Below are positions 55,647-64,000 of a stretch of 64,000 nucleotides of DNA, piece after piece. Every line of letters begins with the position of its first letter. Within the stretch, counting starts at the first letter, position 1. The position numbers were made by a program, and so were the translations under genes. The DNA is from Cyanobacteria bacterium CYA (GTDB lineage: Bacteria; Planctomycetota; Phycisphaerae; Phycisphaerales; UBA1924): the NCBI GenBank assembly GCA_008363215.1, contig RHKP01000001.1, positions 186,001 through 250,000 of the forward strand, written 5' to 3'. The notes under the pieces were generated by a model. The model searched no databases, was not told the DNA's origin, and was given only the letters and a program-made list of their open reading frames with translations.

Positions 55647-57938
55647 TCACCCACGGCTGAAGAGGTCGAGGAAGATCTGAACGTCGAAGAAGTCGTAGAC
55701 CCCGTCGTCGTTGAAATCGGCCGATGAGTTCTGGTGGGCAAAGGCATCGAGGAAGATCTGGACGTCGAAGAAGTCGAGCGTGCCGTCGCAGTTCATATCG
55801 GCCGGGTAGCAGGCGCACCCGCGGACTTCGAGGCGGACGTCATCGACGGCGGCCTCGACGATGGAGCCCGAACCGATGTCGCGGGCGATGAAGCGCAACT
55901 TCATCTGCGCGGTGGGGGTGACAAAGTCGGCGACGTTGAACTCGCGGTAGGTCCAGGCGCCGGCGTTGTCGGTCACCAGTTCGAGTTGGGTCCACGTCGA
56001 GCCGTTGTTGTTGGAGATCTCGACGGGCATCGAGTCTTCGTTGGGGGAAGCGCCCTGATCGTTGGAGTACCAGCGCCAGTAACTGACGAAGGCGTCGAGG
56101 TCGCCCGAGGCGGCGCCGGACGCGTCGAAGGTGGGCGACACCAGGATGGTGACGCCGTTGTCGACGTCGTAGGTTCCGATGCTGGTGCCCGCCAGCGGGC
56201 CGGTCACCCAGCACATGGTGCCGGGGTTGGTGTGGTCGTTTTCAGGCTGAGCGGCCGTGCCCTGCGGATCGGCCCGCTGCCACTGCCCGGTCGTCGCGGT
56301 GTCGCCGGCGATGCCGGCAGTCCAGCCGTTCGTGCCCGATTCCATTGTGTCGTCGAAGGCGACGGTCAGGTCGACGGCTTCGGCGGTGAAGGGGGTTGAG
56401 GCTCCTCCGCTGGGCAGGGTCACGGTGCGCCCGTCGGTGGAGTTGGCGGTGAGGTAGTAGTCGATGTCGGTGCCGCACGAGGCTGAGGGCAGTGACGCCT
56501 GGAAGAGCCCGCCGCCCAGTGAGGTGAGGTCTGACGAGGTGAACGAGCCATTGCCGACGCGGACGTGGAGTTGTCCGGTTCCGGCGGCGTAGGAACTGGC
56601 GGCGTCGGTGATGAGTACCTGGAAGGGAGTGGTGGCGGCCGTGGAGGCGGTGGTGGGCGCACCTGCGGGCAGGGAGATGGTGATCGGGCGGATGGCCTGT
56701 TCGGCGAAGTAGAGGAAGGCGGGCCAGTTTTCCTGGCACGTGGGCAGGATCTGCGAGGCAGGCAGTTCGAAGCCGTAGAGCCCGGTGTCGCGCAGTTCGA
56801 TGGTGTAGGACAAGGCATCGAGTGCGCCGTAGAACCAGTCGCTGGCGACTCCGGCGGCCGCGTACAACTCGTAGGAAGACTGAGCCGTGTAGGGCTCGCC
56901 TCCGGCGTTGAGCATCTCCTGGCGCATCTGGAGCCCAACGGCGGTGAAGCGTGCCAGGTCGTCGGCCGGCGGGTCGACGTAGTCGTACGACCAGGGCCAG
57001 AGGATCAACTGCGAGTAACTGTGATAGTCAATGGCGGCGACGACGCGTCCGTCAGCCACGACGTAGTCGCGGATGGCGTCGGTCTCCGGTTCCGAGAAGG
57101 GGGCGGTGCCGCGATAGACATCGGAACTGGTGGAGCCGTCGGAGCCCAGCCCTCCCCAGTGCCAGTCCCAGTTGCGGTTGAGGTCGACGCCGTAGCCTCC
57201 GCGTCGGTTCTTGCGCCAGAGGCGGTAGTTGGTCCAGGTGTAGACGAAGCCGTCGGGGTTGACGATGGGGACGATGATGACTTCGCACTCGTCGAGCAGG
57301 TCGGTGACGCGGGAATCGGAGCCGTAGGCGTTGAGGAGGCTCTCGGCGATGTACATGACGACCTTGGTGCTGACCCACTCGCGCGCGTGCTGTGTGCCGT
57401 TGAGGAAGACCACGGGGCGCTGAGAGGAGTCACCCGGGCCGGTGATGCGAATGGCGGGAATATCGCGCGATTCGATGGAGGTGCCGGCGCTTTCGACGAC
57501 GGCCAGGTCGGGGTGAGCGGCGGCCAGCGTGTTGAGATAGGTGATGACGTTGGCGTAGTTGTGGTAGTTCTGGTACCAGGAGATGTCGCGCTGCTGGTTG
57601 CGGCGCTGGATCTCGGCCCACTCGGCGTCGATGAGGGCCTGGACGTTGTTGTGCAGGACGCGATGGGCGATGCCCAGGCGCGGAAGTTCGGCCAGCGCCT
57701 CGGGTGGGAACTGCACGTCGAGCAGTCCCAGTCCGACGCGCTCGGACCAGACGGTGTCAGCCAGGGCGACGACGGCGTCGAGTTGCTCCTGTGTGTTGAC
57801 GCGGACCTCGACGAGTTGGTGCCCGTCGACGCGGATGCGCGGATCGGGCTGGACGGGTTCGGGCGCGACCTGGGCCGACACCATGACAGCCGAGCCCGCG
57901 GACACGATGAGCGCCGAGCACAGACAAAACCTATGCAT
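55647..57938 (-). CDS. Secreted M14 zinc carboxypeptidase with dockerin-like repeats
   Basis: A 763-residue exported peptidase. Signal peptide 1-22 (cleavage after VSAQ), propeptide-like region about 30-115, then the M14 catalytic domain (about 120-420): zinc ligands His184 and Glu187 in GTQHAREW, His306 in AIDYHSYSQ, and the catalytic Glu381 in SYTIELRDTG. The metallo-carboxypeptidase domain is followed by a beta-sandwich (about 430-690) and two C-terminal repeats, NCDGTLDFFDVQIFLDAF and NDDGVYDFFDVQIFLDLFS, which keep the Asp/Asn calcium ligands and so resemble genuine dockerin loops. GGAGG lies 4 nt before the ATG. It would trim C-terminal residues from extracellular peptides. Confidence 0.92.
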   Translation of the reverse strand: MHRFCLCSALIVSAGSAVMVSAQVAPEPVQPDPRIRVDGHQLVEVRVNTQEQLDAVVALADTVWSERVGLGLLDVQFPPEALAELPRLGIAHRVLHNNVQALIDAEWAEIQRRNQQRDISWYQNYHNYANVITYLNTLAAAHPDLAVVESAGTSIESRDIPAIRITGPGDSSQRPVVFLNGTQHAREWVSTKVVMYIAESLLNAYGSDSRVTDLLDECEVIIVPIVNPDGFVYTWTNYRLWRKNRRGGYGVDLNRNWDWHWGGLGSDGSTSSDVYRGTAPFSEPETDAIRDYVVADGRVVAAIDYHSYSQLILWPWSYDYVDPPADDLARFTAVGLQMRQEMLNAGGEPYTAQSSYELYAAAGVASDWFYGALDALSYTIELRDTGLYGFELPASQILPTCQENWPAFLYFAEQAIRPITISLPAGAPTTASTAATTPFQVLITDAASSYAAGTGQLHVRVGNGSFTSSDLTSLGGGLFQASLPSASCGTDIDYYLTANSTDGRTVTLPSGGASTPFTAEAVDLTVAFDDTMESGTNGWTAGIAGDTATTGQWQRADPQGTAAQPENDHTNPGTMCWVTGPLAGTSIGTYDVDNGVTILVSPTFDASGAASGDLDAFVSYWRWYSNDQGASPNEDSMPVEISNNNGSTWTQLELVTDNAGAWTYREFNVADFVTPTAQMKLRFIARDIGSGSIVEAAVDDVRLEVRGCACYPADMNCDGTLDFFDVQIFLDAFAHQNSSADFNDDGVYDFFDVQIFLDLFSRG

Positions 57939-58243
57939 ACTGCCTCCTAACCAGACCGGACGCGTCGGTGGGTGCGAAGGCGCGACAAGCGTGGCGCGCT
58001 CAGTTCGGTTCCCCTCCAGCCGACCTCCTGCTCAGGATAGCGTTGCGGAAACACCCTGCCCTTGTCAAGTCAAACCTGAGCGGTTCGGGGGCAGAGTTGC
58101 CATTCGTGTCGGCCCGGCTTTGATTCGGACGTTGGCTTGGCCGCCTCCGATCGGTATGCGTATCGGTGTGGCGACTGGGGTGAAGACTTGGTGCGGCGGC
58201 CGGATTGGGCCTGCTCCCGGACGCCCGGGCGGGAGGTGACTGA
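57939..58243. other. Divergent intergenic region between carboxypeptidase and ggt
   Basis: About 305 bp with no gene. On the minus strand TTGACA appears near 58056-58061, but the -10 spacing is poor. The ggt ribosome binding site (GGGAGG) ends the region. Nothing else stands out. Confidence 0.4.
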
Positions 58244-59971
58244 GTGTTGCAGAGAGGCCTGTCGTTGCTGCTCGCACTCCTGTGCGCCCTGGTGCTGTCG
58301 GGGTGCAGCGGTGGTGGAGACGTGTCGATGCGCGGGGTGAACGAGGTGGGCCTGTTCGGTCGCGGGGTTGTCGCAGCCGACCATGAACTGGCTTCCCAGG
58401 CCGGCGCGGGGGTTTTGAAGGCCGGGGGCAATGCGGTTGATGCGGCGGTGGCCACGTCACTGGCGCTGTCGGTGGTCAGACCCTACTCGTGCGGCATCGG
58501 CGGGGGCGGGTTCATGATCGTGCGCCTGGCCGACCGGGGTGAGGGCGAGATCATCACGGCAATTGATTATCGGGAGACGGCGCCGGCGGGCGTGGGATCC
58601 GACTATTACACGGTCAGGTCGAGATCGAGCACCCGCGGCGGAACGGCGGTGGCGGTGCCGGGCACGGTTGCCGGGCTGGTCTACGCCCACGAGCGTTATG
58701 GGAAGTTGCCGTTGGCAAGCGTGGTGCAGCCGGCGATCGATCTGGCTGAGCGCGGGTTTGCCGTCGATGCCCACTACGCCGCCATGAGCGCCGACCTGAT
58801 CTCCAGGTTCGAGGAGCATCCGGAGTGGAAGCAGCGGTTCGCGTTTGTGTGGCAACGGATGCTGCGAGGCGGCGAAGTGCGTGTGGGGGACGTGATCGTC
58901 GCGCCCGAGCAGGCGGTCGTGCTGAACCTGATCGCCCGGCAGGGGCGGGGTGGCTTTTACGAGGGTGAGGTGGCGAGGCAGATCGTGCACGCGGTGCGCA
59001 AGGACGGCGGCGACCTGACGCTGGAGGATTTGCGCGACTATCAGCCGCGCGAACTTGAGCCGGTGCGGGCGCAGGCCTTCGGGCGGACGTTTGTCGGCAT
59101 GCCCCCGCCTTCGAGCGGCGGGGTGACGATGCTCGAGGCGCTGCGGATCATGGAGGCGGCCGGATACGACGCCGGCGGGGTGTGCGATGACGCGACCGAC
59201 GCGCACATCATGGTCGAAGCGCTCAAGCACGCGTTCGCCGACCGGGCGCGGTGGTTTGGCGACCCGGCCTTCGTCGACGTGCCGGTGCAGGCGCTGCTCA
59301 GCGACGAGAACGTGCGCGCGCGGGCCGGAGCCATCGACTTGACCCGTACGCAGGCGCCGCAGGTCTATGGCTCAAACCCGGCGATGGTGGAAGACCACGG
59401 TACGAGTCACCTCAGCGTGGTCGATGCGGAAGGCAATGCGGTGGCATGCACCGAGACGATCAACCTCGAGTTCGGCTCGCTGCTGTCGATTGACGCGTAC
59501 GGCTTTGTGCTCAACAACGAGATGGACGACTTCCTGTCGGTGCCCGGCGAGCCCAACACCTTCGGGCTGATGCAGAGCGAGCGCAACCTGCCAGCGCCGG
59601 GCAAGAGGCCGCTGTCGAGCATGTCCCCGACGATGGTGTTCGACGAACAGGGGTTGCTGCTGGTGGCGGGGGGCTCGGGCGGGCCGCGGATCATCACCGG
59701 CACGATGCAGGTGATCCTCAACGCGCTGGCGGGGGACTCTGCCGGGGAGGCACTCTCACGCCCGAGAATACACCACCAGTGGATGCCCGATCGGCTGGAC
59801 CTCGAGCCCGGGGCCTTGGCCGAAGGCGATGTCCGGGGCAAACTCGAGTCGATGGGGCATGCGCTCGGCGAGCGGGCGGCAATCGGCAACGTGCAGATGA
59901 TCCTGCGGCGCGGACAGGGCTGGGAGGCGGCCAGCGATCCGCGCAAGGGCGGGAAACCCGCGGGGTATTAG
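58244..59971 (+). CDS. ggt: Gamma-glutamyltranspeptidase lipoprotein
   Basis: A 575-residue N-terminal-nucleophile hydrolase that cleaves glutathione and other gamma-glutamyl compounds outside the cytoplasm. A lipobox LSGC (Cys21) indicates a lipoprotein. The N-terminal large subunit begins GVVAADHELASQAGAGVLK; the autocleavage site precedes Thr387 in DHGTSHLSVVDAEGN; the conserved SSM segment appears in RPLSSMSPTMVF and the small-subunit loop GSGGPRIITGT follows. GGAGG lies 7 nt before the GTG start. The neighbouring secreted M14 carboxypeptidase would fit peptide scavenging, but no common regulation is visible. Confidence 0.92.
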   Translation: MLQRGLSLLLALLCALVLSGCSGGGDVSMRGVNEVGLFGRGVVAADHELASQAGAGVLKAGGNAVDAAVATSLALSVVRPYSCGIGGGGFMIVRLADRGEGEIITAIDYRETAPAGVGSDYYTVRSRSSTRGGTAVAVPGTVAGLVYAHERYGKLPLASVVQPAIDLAERGFAVDAHYAAMSADLISRFEEHPEWKQRFAFVWQRMLRGGEVRVGDVIVAPEQAVVLNLIARQGRGGFYEGEVARQIVHAVRKDGGDLTLEDLRDYQPRELEPVRAQAFGRTFVGMPPPSSGGVTMLEALRIMEAAGYDAGGVCDDATDAHIMVEALKHAFADRARWFGDPAFVDVPVQALLSDENVRARAGAIDLTRTQAPQVYGSNPAMVEDHGTSHLSVVDAEGNAVACTETINLEFGSLLSIDAYGFVLNNEMDDFLSVPGEPNTFGLMQSERNLPAPGKRPLSSMSPTMVFDEQGLLLVAGGSGGPRIITGTMQVILNALAGDSAGEALSRPRIHHQWMPDRLDLEPGALAEGDVRGKLESMGHALGERAAIGNVQMILRRGQGWEAASDPRKGGKPAGY

Positions 59972-60039
59972 CCACCTTTGGTCGGGTTGCCGCCCGCCTA
60001 TCGTTTGCTTCTTCACGCGGGGAGCGGGGGTTTGGCGCC

Positions 60040-61350
60040 TTGACCACACTCGGTGTTCAGTCGGTCGGTTCGCCGTCAGCGGCGGGGTCGGCGCGGTTGC
60101 GGCGTGCCGGTGCCAACGCCACGTCGCACGCCATCGTCGACTTCTTCTCGTTCTTCACCATTGCGCTGATGCCGTTGCTCACGGTGCGGCTGAGTCTGAG
60201 CGCGCTGCAGGTGGCCATGGTGATCGGCATGGGCTCGGTGTGCAGCGGGTTGATCCAGCCGCTGGTCGCCTGGTTGAGCGATCGGCATGATTCGCGGGTG
60301 TTCGGCACGCTGGGCATGGGCGTGGCGGTGCTCGGAACATCGAGTCTCGGACTGGCGGACAACTTCTGGCAGTTGCTGGCGCTGCAGGCGGTCAGCGCGA
60401 CGGGCGTCGGGGCGTTTCACCCGATTGCGGCCGCCGCCATCGGCTCGCTGGCGGGCAAGCGCCGCACGCGGTACGTGGCCGCATTCTTCGTTGCCGGCAT
60501 GGTGGGCGGCATTCTGGGCAACATGAGCACGCCGCAGTATGTCGCACTGATGAGCCGGCTGGGCGGAGGCGAGCCGGACATGGGGCGCGGGCTGCTGGCG
60601 CTGTTGTGGCTGATCGTCCCCGGCACGATGGGCGTGGCGCTCATGTCATGGTCAGTGCGCGGACTGTCGCACCGGACGCACGGCGCGATGGAGCATCACG
60701 CGCAACTGTCGCCGGAGGAGCGAGCGTCGCGATGGACGGCGGTCGGGCTGCTGTTCGCCGGCAACGTGCTCCGCTTCTGCACGAACATGGCGCTGGTGTA
60801 CCTGATGGTGCAGTGGGCCACGCAACTGGCGCAGCGCCTTCACCCCGGCGCCGGCGTCGAAGCGATCGGCATGTTCGCCTCCGAGATCAACGGGCCGATG
60901 CAGGGCGCCCAGCAGTTGGGCATGGGCATCGGCGGCATCGGACTGGGCCTGCTGCTCAGCGCCAGGTTCGAGAAGGCGGTCTTCTGCGTGTTTCCGTTCA
61001 TCGGGGCGATCGCCATCGCCGGTCTGCCTCTGACCGACGGATTGCCCGACCGTCTGGTGGCGCCGATCGGATTCGCAGTGACGGCTCTGGCCGGTCTGGG
61101 TTTCGGGAGCGTCGTGCCTGTCAGCGTGTCGCTGGCCCAGCGCCTGCTTCCGCACCGCACCTCGCTGGCGTCCGGGTTGGTGATGGGTGGAGCGTGGGCG
61201 ATGGCGTTTCTCGGGCCTCACTTTGCCGGGGCGGCGCAGGCGCGGTGGGGATTGCCGACCGCCTTCGTTGCGACGGGCGCAATGCTGGCCTGCTCGGGGA
61301 TCCTGGCGCTGGCGCTGCCGGGGAAACTGATCCGCGCGACGGAGGAGTGA
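60040..61350 (+). CDS. MFS transporter, fosmidomycin-resistance (Fsr) type
   Basis: A 436-residue transporter with 12 helices. The N-terminal HAIVDFFSFFTIALMPLLTV, followed by QPLVAWLSDRHDSR (the A-like motif between TM2 and TM3) and GVGAFHPIAAAAIGSLAG, is characteristic of the Fsr subgroup of drug:proton antiporters. The TTG start at 60040 (reading LTTLGVQSVG) is the first in-frame start giving a suitable N-terminus, after a GGGGG stretch; it is only tentatively assigned. It follows ggt by 68 nt. The natural substrate is unknown. Confidence 0.82.
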   Translation: MTTLGVQSVGSPSAAGSARLRRAGANATSHAIVDFFSFFTIALMPLLTVRLSLSALQVAMVIGMGSVCSGLIQPLVAWLSDRHDSRVFGTLGMGVAVLGTSSLGLADNFWQLLALQAVSATGVGAFHPIAAAAIGSLAGKRRTRYVAAFFVAGMVGGILGNMSTPQYVALMSRLGGGEPDMGRGLLALLWLIVPGTMGVALMSWSVRGLSHRTHGAMEHHAQLSPEERASRWTAVGLLFAGNVLRFCTNMALVYLMVQWATQLAQRLHPGAGVEAIGMFASEINGPMQGAQQLGMGIGGIGLGLLLSARFEKAVFCVFPFIGAIAIAGLPLTDGLPDRLVAPIGFAVTALAGLGFGSVVPVSVSLAQRLLPHRTSLASGLVMGGAWAMAFLGPHFAGAAQARWGLPTAFVATGAMLACSGILALALPGKLIRATEE

Positions 61351-61766
61351 CGCGGGTCCAGGCTCCGGCGAGAAGTTTCCGCATGAGTCCCGACCTCCAA
61401 GGGGGGGCTCGGCCCACACGAAACCGCCCCGTCTCGCGCGGAGGAGGACGCCGGACCTTTGTGCGTCTTCGAACACAGGTCCGGATAGCAGACGCCCGTT
61501 GCTACGCGAGTCCTCCTTGCAACTCGCCCGGAGAGGTGCCCGAGGAAGGGCACTTCACCGGCGTCCGCACACGTCTGCGATGAAACCCCGAGCGGCGATA
61601 CGTACGGCAGGCGTTGGTCGAGCCATGGCTTCCGCTCGGGCGTCGTTCGCTCGTGAGCGGGGTGGCGCCACGCTGTTACAGGGCAGTGACCCCCCCGAGA
61701 CCGATGATTTCGTAGAACAACACAGGACGAAAGCCTCGGCGCACACCTCGCGGAAGGAGCCACGTC
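61351..61766. other. Intergenic region with repeat element C
   Basis: About 415 bp without a convincing gene. Its left half is occupied by the structured repeat (61446-61566). The right half leads into the ribosome binding site AAGGAG before the VIT/VWA gene. No promoter is clear. Confidence 0.4.
61446..61566 (+). repeat. Structured repeat element, copy C
   Basis: GGACGCCGG at the left end and CCGGCGTCC at the right end form a 9-bp perfect closing stem 121 nt apart. Inside are the hairpin CCGGACC-TTTGTG...CACA-GGTCCGG and the hairpin GTGCCC-GAGGAA-GGGCAC. Copies A (32713-32832, minus strand) and B (43055-43180) share the first hairpin closely. It follows the MFS gene by 95 nt on the same strand. 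Confidence 0.6.
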
Positions 61767-64000
61767 ATGCTTCGACTCCCCATCGTCACGGCCTTGGCGC
61801 TCATCGGGCTGATCCTGCCCGTTGTGCGGGTACACGCACAGCCGATCGACCGTCCGCCCATCGAACCGGGGCCGGACATCATCATTCCGCAGCGGCACTG
61901 GATCCGCCCCGGCATGGTCGAGGTCAAGGGGGTGGAAGTCGACGTGGATGTCGTGGATCAGGTGGCTACGACGCACATGGCCATCGTCTTGCACAACCCC
62001 ACCGGCGCGCCGCGCGAGGCGCAACTGGTGCTCCCGGTGCCGCGTGGCGCGGCGATCCGCTCGTTCGGCGTCGATGCGATCAGCGAAGAGCCCAACGCGG
62101 TGCTGCTCCCGCGTGAAGAGGCCACACGCATCTATCGCGACATCGTCAGCAAGATGGTCGACCCCGGGCTGCTCGAGTTCGTCGGCACGGGCATGATCCG
62201 CTCGAGCGTGTTCCCGGTGCCGGCGGGAGGCACGGCGACCTTCCGCGTGGTGTATGAGCACGTGATGCCCAGCGAATCCGGGCGTGTCGATTACATCCTG
62301 CCGCGCAGCCAGTCGCTGTCGTCGCACGCGGTGAACTGGACGATCGGAATGCGGATCCGCTCCAGCCGCGACATCGGCGCGGTGTATTCACCGACGCACG
62401 CGCTGGACGAATCGCGCACCAGCGCCAGGGACATCCGCGTCAAGGTGCTGGGCGCCGGACAGTCCGGCCCGTTCCGCCTGTGCTACGTCCCGGCCGACAA
62501 GGAGGGCGCGGCCATCACCACCATTCTGTATCCCGACGGGCGTGTGGGAGACGGCAAGGGCGGGTACTTCATGCTCTTCCTCTCGGTCCCCGAACGATTG
62601 ACCGGGCCGGTGATGAAGCGAGAGGTCACGCTGGTACTCGACCGCTCGGGCAGCATGCGCGGCGAGAAGATCGAGCAGGCCAAGAGTGCGGCGTTGCAGG
62701 TGATCGAGGCCCTGAACGAGGGCGAACTGTTCAACATCATCGACTACTCGGACACAATCGAGTCGTTCGCGCCGGCCCCGGTCGCGAAGAACGCCGACAC
62801 GGTCGCCAAGGCACGCGAGTACATCGGGCTGATCAAGGCCGTGGGCGGGACGAACATCCACGACGCTCTGCTGACGGCCGTGAAAGCCAAGCCCACCGAC
62901 GGGTATCTGCCCATCGTGCTGTTCCTCACCGACGGGCTGCCGACCGTGGGCCCGACCTCGGAAGTGGAGATCCGCCAGGCCGTCGAAAAGGCCAATGAGT
63001 TCAAGCGCCGCGTGTTCTCCTTCGGCGTCGGGTACGACGTGAACGCGCCGCTGCTGACGGCCCTGGCCCAGCAGAGCCGCGCGGTGCCGACGTTCGTCGA
63101 GCCGCAGGAAGACGTGGAGGTGAAGGTGGGGCGGGTGTTCGACAAGTTAGCCGGCCCGGTGCTGGCGATGCCGGAACTGCGGGTGATTTCACCGGAACTG
63201 GCAATCGGGCCTTCGCCGATCCGCGAGTTGATGCCGGGGACGCTTCCGGACCTGTTTGCCGGCGAGCAGATGATCGTGCTGGGGAAATACACCGGCGACA
63301 AGGCCGAGTCGCTCTCGGTGTTCGGGCAAAGCAACGGCGAGCAGCGGACGTTTTCCACGATACTGGATCCCAGGTCGGCCAGCAGCGCCAACGGGTTTGT
63401 GGCGCGCCTGTGGGCGCAGCGGAAGATCGCGGCGCTGATCGACCAGATCCGCCAGACCGGGGCCGATGGGCAGACCAGTCCGGACGATCCCAAGTACAAG
63501 GAACTGGTGGACTCGGTGGTGGCGCTGTCGCAGGAGTACGGAATCTTGACCGAGTACACGGCCTTCATCGCGGTGGAGGACATGTACAAGCAGAATCTGG
63601 CCGACCACGGAGCGATGCAGTACTACCTCGGGCTTCAGGCCGTGGAAGAGCGCTCGGGTGCGCGCGGCGTGCAGCGCGAGATGCTCAATCAGCAGCGGCA
63701 GCAGACGGTCAGGCCCGCGAGCCCGGCCGATGGTGATCTCGTGGCCGAGTTTGCGGCGCCGTCTCTGCCGGGCCGTCTGCCCGGAGGCGGTGCGGGCGGA
63801 CCGGCGGGCGCCACGCCCGGCTATCCCGTGAACACCCGCGAGATTGTCAACGCGATTCAGAACATCTCCGGGCGCACGTTCTACCTGCGGGGAGAGCGCT
63901 GGGTCGAGGCGGGCTTGCTCGAGAAGGCCGACGAAGCGCCCGAGCAGACCATCGCCTTCGGCAGCGCCGACTACGACAAGATCGTCGACCAGTTGATCGA
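61767..64000 (+). CDS. Secreted VIT and VWA domain protein, C-terminus beyond the window
   Basis: At least 744 residues, still open at the window edge. AAGGAG lies 7 nt before the ATG. Signal peptide 1-26 (cleavage after VHAQ). Residues 45-170 are a VIT domain (VEVKGVEVDVDVVDQVATTH, VLPVPRGAAIRSFGVD), and 285-460 a VWA domain with an intact metal-binding MIDAS: DRSGSM (Asp292), then VGGTNI and LTDGLP. This is the inter-alpha-trypsin-inhibitor heavy-chain-like arrangement. Residues from about 640 are low in complexity (Gly/Pro/Ala) before a further unknown domain. Such proteins bind ligands or the matrix at the cell surface through Mg2+ or Ca2+. Confidence 0.87.
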   Translation, partial: MLRLPIVTALALIGLILPVVRVHAQPIDRPPIEPGPDIIIPQRHWIRPGMVEVKGVEVDVDVVDQVATTHMAIVLHNPTGAPREAQLVLPVPRGAAIRSFGVDAISEEPNAVLLPREEATRIYRDIVSKMVDPGLLEFVGTGMIRSSVFPVPAGGTATFRVVYEHVMPSESGRVDYILPRSQSLSSHAVNWTIGMRIRSSRDIGAVYSPTHALDESRTSARDIRVKVLGAGQSGPFRLCYVPADKEGAAITTILYPDGRVGDGKGGYFMLFLSVPERLTGPVMKREVTLVLDRSGSMRGEKIEQAKSAALQVIEALNEGELFNIIDYSDTIESFAPAPVAKNADTVAKAREYIGLIKAVGGTNIHDALLTAVKAKPTDGYLPIVLFLTDGLPTVGPTSEVEIRQAVEKANEFKRRVFSFGVGYDVNAPLLTALAQQSRAVPTFVEPQEDVEVKVGRVFDKLAGPVLAMPELRVISPELAIGPSPIRELMPGTLPDLFAGEQMIVLGKYTGDKAESLSVFGQSNGEQRTFSTILDPRSASSANGFVARLWAQRKIAALIDQIRQTGADGQTSPDDPKYKELVDSVVALSQEYGILTEYTAFIAVEDMYKQNLADHGAMQYYLGLQAVEERSGARGVQREMLNQQRQQTVRPASPADGDLVAEFAAPSLPGRLPGGGAGGPAGATPGYPVNTREIVNAIQNISGRTFYLRGERWVEAGLLEKADEAPEQTIAFGSADYDKIVDQLI

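Noticed and set aside
61218-62327. Long minus-strand frames reading YPDLCSKTHKGPAS through the repeat at 61.4 kb, with similar reads at 32.8 and 43.1 kb
   Set aside because: The shared peptide-like string comes from the conserved hairpin DNA. The frames overlap a real gene and change phase between copies, so RNA or DNA structure explains it better than protein.

Overview
The window (about 65% GC) most likely comes from a Phycisphaerae-type planctomycete. The main reasons are four secreted proteins ending in short FFDV-x-x-FL repeats that close with FSAGC or a variant (degenerate dockerin-like tags), a planctomycete-style PEP-CTERM protein, a prepilin-like protein with the [12 protein letters not shown] start, DUF3553, CxxCGYDL zinc ribbons, and the futalosine menaquinone route (mqnA). 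No integrated phage, CRISPR array or transposase is visible.

Layout. 1-5.1 kb: tail of an RND efflux pump, a secreted gluzincin peptidase, a dicarboxylate symporter and a divergent ABC exporter. 5.2-12.6 kb: tyrA, then a minus-strand operon mqnA / sigma-like protein / gatB / LptF-G permease, with a GH57 glycosidase just downstream. 13.3-26.1 kb: acetyl-CoA synthetase, a repeat- and pseudogene-bearing kilobase, a tagged secreted protein, GH1 beta-glucosidase, lipase-like hydrolase, a broken pRiA4b ORF-3 gene, two tRNA-Ser genes, rpoZ-coaC and a Pat-type ADP-forming acyl-CoA synthetase/acetyltransferase. 26.9-32 kb: TonB receptor, YfiR protein and a CHASE8-type hybrid histidine kinase that has lost its second membrane helix in frame. 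32.3-49.3 kb: mntR and a LacI-controlled beta-glucan locus (GH144-like lipoprotein, GH94 phosphorylase, pseudopilin, secreted proteins, GPH sugar symporter), interrupted by a compact operon of a PfkB kinase, a methyltransferase, a glutamine amidotransferase and a HhH-GPD DNA glycosylase. 49.4-64 kb: tRNA-Gln, UgpC-type ATPase, conserved hypotheticals, GT2, BshC-like protein, PilZ protein, M14 carboxypeptidase, gamma-glutamyltranspeptidase, MFS exporter and the start of a VIT/VWA protein.

How the genes fit together. The strongest system-level signal is a set of four LacI-type operators (consensus TGTAAACGYTTACA) at 36.3, 37.9, 46.6 and 47.7 kb, next to a lacI gene. They link a GH144-like endoglucanase, a PEP-CTERM protein, a dockerin-tagged protein and a GPH importer; GH94 lies downstream of the second site and GH1 elsewhere in the window. 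I read this as uptake and phosphorolysis of a beta-glucan, possibly beta-1,2-linked. Other unusual items are a sigma-70-like protein with several HTH segments, the truncated CHASE8 kinase, a three-copy structured repeat of about 120 nt, a second pair of long inverted-repeat elements, and a recurrent -10-box-to-ATG spacing that suggests leaderless mRNAs.
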